A program made the position numbers and the translations under genes. Under the pieces are notes generated by a model. It made no database searches. It saw only the letters and a program-made list of their open reading frames with translations, and had not been told where the DNA came from. DNA of 64,000 bases, from the NCBI GenBank assembly GCA_029876055.1, contig CM056876.1, positions 2,604,001 to 2,668,000 of the forward strand, written 5' to 3'. Shown here piece by piece: positions 58,785-64,000 of this stretch (position 1 is its first letter; each line of letters starts with the position of its first letter). This DNA is from Madurella fahalii. Taxonomy: Eukaryota > Ascomycota > Sordariomycetes > Sordariales.

Positions 58785-60446
58785 CTGGAGTTGATGCTAG
58801 TAGTCGTAGTGAGGTACAGAATTGGATGGAGAAAACAGCAAGGAGCAGAAAAGTAGATGTGTCTTGCGGCGGGACGGCTTCTGTTGCTGTGGACAGTCTA
58901 TGGCCCATTCCCTCGGTAGTGACGGTGGTCTCGGCACTAAGAAGACGGAGGGGACTAGGACATTGTAGTGGAATACTCGGGATGCCTTCATGGAGTACTG
59001 AAACGTAACGCAAGGAGTCTAAGTATTCACAACCCGAAGTTGACAGCGGTGTGGCATAAATGTTGGTTAAATATGGAAAGGTGCTTCGATCGGGCCTTAG
59101 AATGGCTTGAGGATATGGCCACGGTGAACAGACGTAATCATCGCTAGAAACTGATCCTTTCAATGAAGGTTATAAACCCAGGGTAGCATATGGGTGATAA
59201 CAAATCCAAGAAGGGAAGAAGGTCGATTGTGTGAAGATGGTAAACCCCGTTCATGTTCGGAGGAGCCAGTTTTTGACTATGGTAATTATCTGGTGCTTCG
59301 TCAGAGGTTCTACTGGAAGACATTCTCGACGGGAGCTCAACAGCGGAGGAGCATTACACTATCGTAGATGTCATTACCTGACGGTTCATAGATCTTTCTC
59401 GGCCTTGCTCCTTCTTCAGTCATCTTATTTCATGTATTAATAACTCAATTACCTTACCTTTGCCCAGAAGCCAGCAGTCAGTGGCCCACATGGGCACCTC
59501 TGTGGTGCGATTTCGCCGTCTCGCAATTCGAGCTCGGGTAGAAGCCAGAAAAGGCCAGGGACTACGACACTGGCTCCGTCGCAGCCTCTAAGGAGATGTG
59601 AAGTGGTTCCCACGAAGACAAAAATAGAATCTCCCAGATGACCTAAGTGCCAAGGCCATATCCCGACCCGAAGACGACTCGAGTACCGAAATGTCATGAC
59701 ACCCATATTAAAACCCCAAATCGGGTAAAATGGCCATGGTGGCCACAACCCGACCGTGACACAACCCAAGGCCCTGGGGTAAGTTGAGCCGCCTTAGTCG
59801 GGCGTTTCCATGTCAGCTTGTCCGCCGGATGCGGCACTGCGCAGTGCGGGGGTTGAGATGTGCCGCAATCTGTTTTGCAGAGCAATTCAATATTTCCAAC
59901 TCTGCTGCACCACTTTACTACACACCCATTTGGCGGGCATTATTATTTCAACGTGTTCTCTTCCATGTTCTCGTTTTCGCACCGCTCCATTTCCTCCCCC
60001 CTCACTGTCGACAGTTGTCAATGGCGGTGTATATCCACCCTGTCCTGCTCCTCCACTTCTCGGGCTTCACCGCACTTCAAGTTGGTCTCGCCGGCTTTGG
60101 GACGCGGGGATTGTTTGCCAACACCACCGCCTTTCTGCACCAACCCCTCGCATAAATCCAGCACTGCACTTCCTCACTTCTTTAACATCCCGCATCCTAA
60201 GTTACTACTATAATGCTGGGGCCGTAATAATTTGCCGAGCCATATAATTCCCGGTGTCTTCAATTGTTATAGAGAGAAAAAAAAAAAAACAAAAAGAAGA
60301 AAATTCCGAACACGATAGAAAAGTGGGTGCCCCTACACCGCTGCAAAGACAACACAAAATGCAACACTAACGCCCCTCCGCTATTTCCCGCAGACCGAGA
60401 ATCTCTTCGCGAAAGAGAGAAAAAAAAAAGGCTCTTGAAACCAAAA
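58785..60446. other. Intergenic, no supported gene
   Basis: Upstream region of the 961-residue gene and leader of the small ORF at 60,447. A purine run (agagagaaaaaaaaaaaaac) lies near 60,271. ORFs of up to 145 codons start at non-ATG codons or lack motifs. Confidence 0.4.
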
Positions 60447-60659
60447 ATGCTCAACATCAGCGCCATCCTCTCCAGCGACGAAGACAAGCTCCTCAACGGT
60501 ATCTGGATCGGCCTCCTCAGCCTCGAGGCCCTCATGGTCCTGGGCGTCGCCGTCCGCGGGCTGGTCGGCGCCGTCTCGTCGCGGTGGGCACTCACTCACC
60601 GCGCCCGGAGCAGGATGGGCCCCGCCGCAGATGTGGGGCATGGGAATATACTGCTATGA
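60447..60659 (+). CDS. Small putative single-pass membrane protein, hypothetical
   Basis: 70 codons from an ATG preceded by an A-rich leader (CCAAAAATGC). Sequence starts MLNISAILSSDEDKLLNG and has one hydrophobic helix (IWIGLLSLEALMVLGVAV) followed by a basic stretch (SSRWALTHRARSRMG). Codon use up to residue ~50 is GC3-rich like real genes here, but the ORF is short, there is no family I recognise, and the last ~20 residues may be wrong if an intron follows the GCGGTG context near 60,580. Alternative: a leader or chance ORF. Confidence 0.35.
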   Translation: MLNISAILSSDEDKLLNGIWIGLLSLEALMVLGVAVRGLVGAVSSRWALTHRARSRMGPAADVGHGNILL

Positions 60660-61063
60660 CCTGGGACGGGGACGAGAGTTGCAACGGGCCGAGTGTGGTG
60701 GTTGTGGTGATGGCCATGGCCGTGGTGAGTGATGAGGATGGTGATGATGATGGTGATTGGATGCTTTTTTCTATCGCATAGCGGCCGGCTGGGAACATTC
60801 GCATTCGCATTCGCATTGGCATTTGGGGGAGTTCGGGGAGGCTTTTGTGGGGTTTGCATGGGCTAGGTTCGTCACGGTATGATGGCATGATGGAATGATG
60901 GCATGTTGTGGGAATGAATGGATGAGTAATGATCGGGGACTCCGGCGGCTCGACGACGTTCGCCGGGCCAAGGGTAGGTGAGAGTCATGGAGTAGCCGCG
61001 TTATTGTAATGCATTACATCGGATCGGATTGTCGGTTCGCATTGACTACCCTGAGTGACTGTC
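60660..61063. other. Intergenic with short repeats
   Basis: Contains GATGATGG/GGCATGATGGAATGATGG-type repeats (about 60,735-60,905) and the CATTCG array. No gene. Confidence 0.5.
60796..60819. repeat. 6-bp tandem repeat (CATTCG), four copies
   Basis: Three exact CATTCG units and one CATTGG unit in a row. Confidence 0.8.
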
Positions 61064-62993
61064 CTATTTCTGTCGGCTAGGGATGACGGGAAGCACAAGG
61101 TAGTTGGGGAATTGCTCCCCAAAGTTGATGTGGTTCATCCCCTGGAACACATCAGGGGACCTGCAGATAGAACCGTGTTAGCAAAGTGGTAACGCATTCG
61201 GTGTACGCACGGAACGGAAGTAAGAGAATTCACCTGTCAATGGGGTCATCGTGGAGGAAAATCCCCGACCCCTGAGTGTCCCCCGAGGCCACCTCGAACA
61301 CCAACATGCCCCCTTTTTCGACAACGACACAGGTCGGCCAAACCTCGACGTCGACGGCATACACCTCACCTTGAATCACCGGTAACACGTCCCTGCTCGT
61401 GTAGTCACGGTGGGGCAGCCACTCGCGGTGCTTGGGATGCTGCTTATTGACCTTCCTCAACGAAACCCTCAGCCATCCCTTCGTGAGAGGGACCGGGTCT
61501 CCTGCCGTGCCGGTATAAAAGACTTCGTTGCCGTCTGCGTTCAGATGACGGAGCGTAACGAATAAATCGATGTCGCTGGGCGTCGGCCCGCCTCGATCGG
61601 GACTCACTGAGACGTTAAGGTGCGCTACGATGTGGCCCGTGATCTCGGTCTCGGCGTCGAATGGACGGGTTGCAAATCGTAGACACTGCTGGTCATTGAT
61701 CGTGCCGAGGGCGCGATAGGATAATTTCCTTCGGTTAACCGCTTTCAATGCTTCCTCTTCGTCCGTTGTCAAGCCTAGGTCAGGGGTAAGGAAGAATTTG
61801 GTATACCGTGTCCGGGCGGGCGGCCATTCTAGTTCCTCCCGCCTTGGAAACATCTCTCTTTCCTTCTGAGCGTCATTGTAGCCAGCATCGCCTCGACGAA
61901 TGATGAGATTCACGGGGGCTACTTTGCCCTCTTGGGTCCACCCCAGGCGGTCGTCGCCCTTCAGGAAGGCGTCCAAGAAGCTACGTTGAATCTCAACCTC
62001 GTCCTCGTAGTAGAAAGGGAGATCGTGTCGCCCCGTTACCATGCGGAGGTATTTGAATTTGGATCCGGAATGCAGGAAACCCTGGATATTTCCCCGTAAG
62101 TGGAGCAAGATGCCACCCCAGTTGCCTACGGATAGCAGTGGCACCTCGATGTCGCCCATGTCATACTCCTTGGAAGCATAATACTCCTGGTCCCGGAACC
62201 GGTTCACCTTGTTATCCGCATTCTGGTCTCTTCTACTTGCTACCAGCACATCTTCGGGCAAATCCCCCTCGATTGTGTCTCGGCCCCAACCCCGAGCGGC
62301 ACGACCCGGTAAACCGTACTGATTGCTGACGACCTGTCGGTCCCACCAGAACCGGATGAAGGCGTTGGAAAGGATGCCCCCATGACGGCATCGATCTCTG
62401 TAGTAGTCCGACATGCCCTCCCACGGGACCATGGCCGCGAGGCCCCTTGGCTTTCGGGCTGCCACGCGCCACTGACTGCCGGCATAGTAACTGATACCCA
62501 GCAGGCCGACCTTGCCGGAAGACCAGGGCTGCTCGGCGGTCCACTCGATGAGGTCGCAGAAGGCTTCGCTAGTGTCACGCGACATGGTGTCCAGGATGCC
62601 TGGCGACTGGCCGGTGCCTAGTTCATCAGCACGCACGACCGCGTAGCCATGGCGGGCCCAGAAGGCTGGGTCGGGTGTCTCCCACGCCGAGTGAGCGGAT
62701 TTGTGTTGGGGGTTGACTTCCGAGAACGACTTGGCATGAAATCTGGAGTACTAGTTAGTAATTAGGCCGTCAATTGTGGCCGGCGGTTGGTTAGCATACA
62801 CACTATAGTGGATGTCCTTTCCGTACGGGCCGTACGTGACGAGCACAGGGACGCGAGCGGAATGTTTTGGCCGGTAAACGTTGCATCGTACCAATCCCTT
62901 ACCCGTCTGCAAGGGAACGTTCACGTTTTCCTCGAAGACATAATCGTACGAGGCTCTGTCGACAGTAGCAATGTTTCTGGAAGTGTCCGCCAT
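61064..62993 (-). CDS. CocE/NonD-type alpha/beta hydrolase (X-Pro dipeptidyl-peptidase S15 family)
   Basis: Serine hydrolase of the S15/CocE family: an alpha/beta-hydrolase core plus a C-terminal beta jelly-roll; it hydrolyses esters or amides, natural substrate unknown. Three exons: 62993-62800, 62742-61234, 61160-61064; introns 57 and 73 nt; 599 residues. Seen: VPVLVTYGPYGKDIHYS, RHGYAVVRADELGTGQSPG, nucleophile elbow LLGISYYAGSQW (Ser about 149), VTGRHDLPFYYEDEVEIQRS with the likely His, and the jelly-roll LFVTLRHLNADGNEVFYTGT and WLRVSLRKVNKQHPKHREWL. The end SPDVFQGMNHINFGEQFPNY matches the family tail. Intron 1 could instead run from AGT/GTGTAT to ACTAG with a small change (YSYSRF for YSVF). 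No signal peptide, so intracellular. Confidence 0.92.
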
Positions 62994-64000
62994 GGCATTC
63001 GAGGCAAGAAATCGATCTGCGTTAAATACTTGGGCGGATTGCCAACTGTGGTTCTAAACTGAGTGGTAAAAAACAGAGAGTAGTCGAATCTTGCAAGAAG
63101 CCCGACTAGTAGTTGGGCAACGTACGGGCTGCCTGAACTATGGGCCTCGGACATCCGACAAGCGTCATTCCATCGCAGCATTTGGCCCCACGCTGTAGCT
63201 ATGGTATTATCCGGTGTCTTTTCGATTTCACGTTGAGCCCATCCAACGAGATACGCAAGGCCCTTGATGGCCGTTAGATAGAGCAAGCAGCATGGATGTA
63301 GCCCTTAAGCTCACAGGATGTGGGTTCACTTTACACGGGTGGCCAGGTGTGAAGTGTGTATTGTACAGTACGTACCATTGTACCCCACCCAGGACTCCAG
63401 GAGCAGGGTAGCATTCCAAAGCCCGGGAGAAGCGGCTAGAAGGCGTCCCTGCTTGACTGTCCCCTTTCTAACCTTTTGCATTGAAACCAAGGTCTTAGGA
63501 GACGGGTTGGAGTCTGGTACGCCAGGGGCAGGCCTCGTCGCTTCCGAGAGCTAGAAGTTGCGGAATTGATGGTGCTGACCGCAGCGGAGTTCTGCGCCCA
63601 GCTCAATCGACAGGTGTCAGGGAGCTTCCCCGCTCCCGGACTCCCCTGTTACGAAGTCGGCTGCTCAGGCTTTTGGATGGACCAACCAATCAGAACGTCA
63701 ATACCCAACTGGGAGACCCCAATATATGCGTCGATTGCAGGACGGCACCCCCGCGCCTGGATTCGCCTAAGAACGATACTCAAGGAGTAGACGGACATTA
63801 AGAGCCTCTCGCTTCATACTTCATGCTGGACGATTTGGAGATCCCAAGGCTGGTCGTTCCAGGGCCCGGCACGGGTTCTACCCCAGCGCACGTCAGTGAG
63901 CAGGATACCCCACTCCAGCTCCACCGATTGTGTAGGCCCACACAGTATCCGGCGCCGCTTCAATGGCATGTTCGCTTGTTACCCTGGTGTTCTCCCTTGC
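62994..64000. other. Right-end region, no supported gene
   Basis: Upstream region of the CocE-type gene (promoter and 5' UTR), then mixed-composition DNA. ORFs of 60-121 codons overlap; a minus-strand stretch at 63,286-62,921 overlaps the gene start region and has a His/Arg-poor helical look but no motif. A gene continuing past base 64,000 cannot be excluded. Confidence 0.4.

Noticed and set aside
59784..60247. Overlapping ORFs of 117-145 codons in three plus-strand frames
   Set aside because: Three frames open at once over a C/T-rich leader, mostly non-ATG starts, no motif.
1..64000. CRISPR arrays, bacterial operons, prophage or intact transposons
   Set aside because: No regularly spaced repeats and no transposase, integrase or reverse-transcriptase motifs; gene structure is eukaryotic throughout.

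Overview
This window is nuclear DNA of a filamentous ascomycete fungus. Most protein genes are split by short introns (about 41-130 nt) with GT..AG ends and CTAAC-like branch sites. The gene families are typical of Sordariomycetes: a CFEM/PTH11-type receptor, an AA9 polysaccharide monooxygenase, a NACHT NLR-like protein, a PDR-type ABC transporter and a glucose-repression-era PEP carboxykinase. GC-rich, CpG-rich exons alternate with AT-rich gene-free stretches that look like decayed repeats. A member of the Sordariales is my inference; the sequence alone does not prove it. Start codons were chosen as ATG; every multi-exon model below was checked so that the exon phases add up to one open frame.

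Layout, left to right. 0-7 kb: a PDR ABC transporter cut by the window edge, the CK2 regulatory subunit, and a divergent cupin/JmjC-like putative oxygenase with a mitochondrial-type N-terminus. 8-11 kb: a NACHT NLR-like gene with one in-frame TGA. 13-23 kb: a secreted short tyrosinase, a CFEM/PTH11 receptor-like membrane protein, a cytochrome P450, and a small EF-hand-like protein. 22.6-27.3 kb: a 4.7-kb gene-poor stretch, followed by PEP carboxykinase (7 exons). 31-41 kb: a DUF1295 membrane reductase-like protein, a poorly resolved hypothetical gene, a beta-propeller-like protein and a DUF924 protein. 41-49 kb: two fungal-specific unknown proteins flanking a 9-exon Hsp70-like ATPase. 50-55 kb: an AA9 LPMO and an HD-domain hydrolase with a signal-like N-terminus. 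55-63 kb: a 961-residue unknown protein, a doubtful small membrane ORF, and a CocE/NonD alpha/beta hydrolase.

How the genes relate. Central functions (CK2 beta, PEPCK) are mixed with environment-facing ones (ABC efflux pump, CFEM receptor, tyrosinase, P450, LPMO, CocE hydrolase, NLR). No polyketide or peptide synthase is present, so I do not call a biosynthetic cluster. Two gene pairs are divergent over compact shared promoters: CK2 beta with the cupin protein, and the 662-residue unknown with the Hsp70-like gene. The most interesting oddities are: the single stop inside the NLR-like gene; a GC-AG intron; a PEPCK start codon that could be assembled by splicing; homopolymer and palindromic runs inside short introns; a secreted-looking HD hydrolase; and a frame problem at the 5' end of the hypothetical gene near 34 kb.
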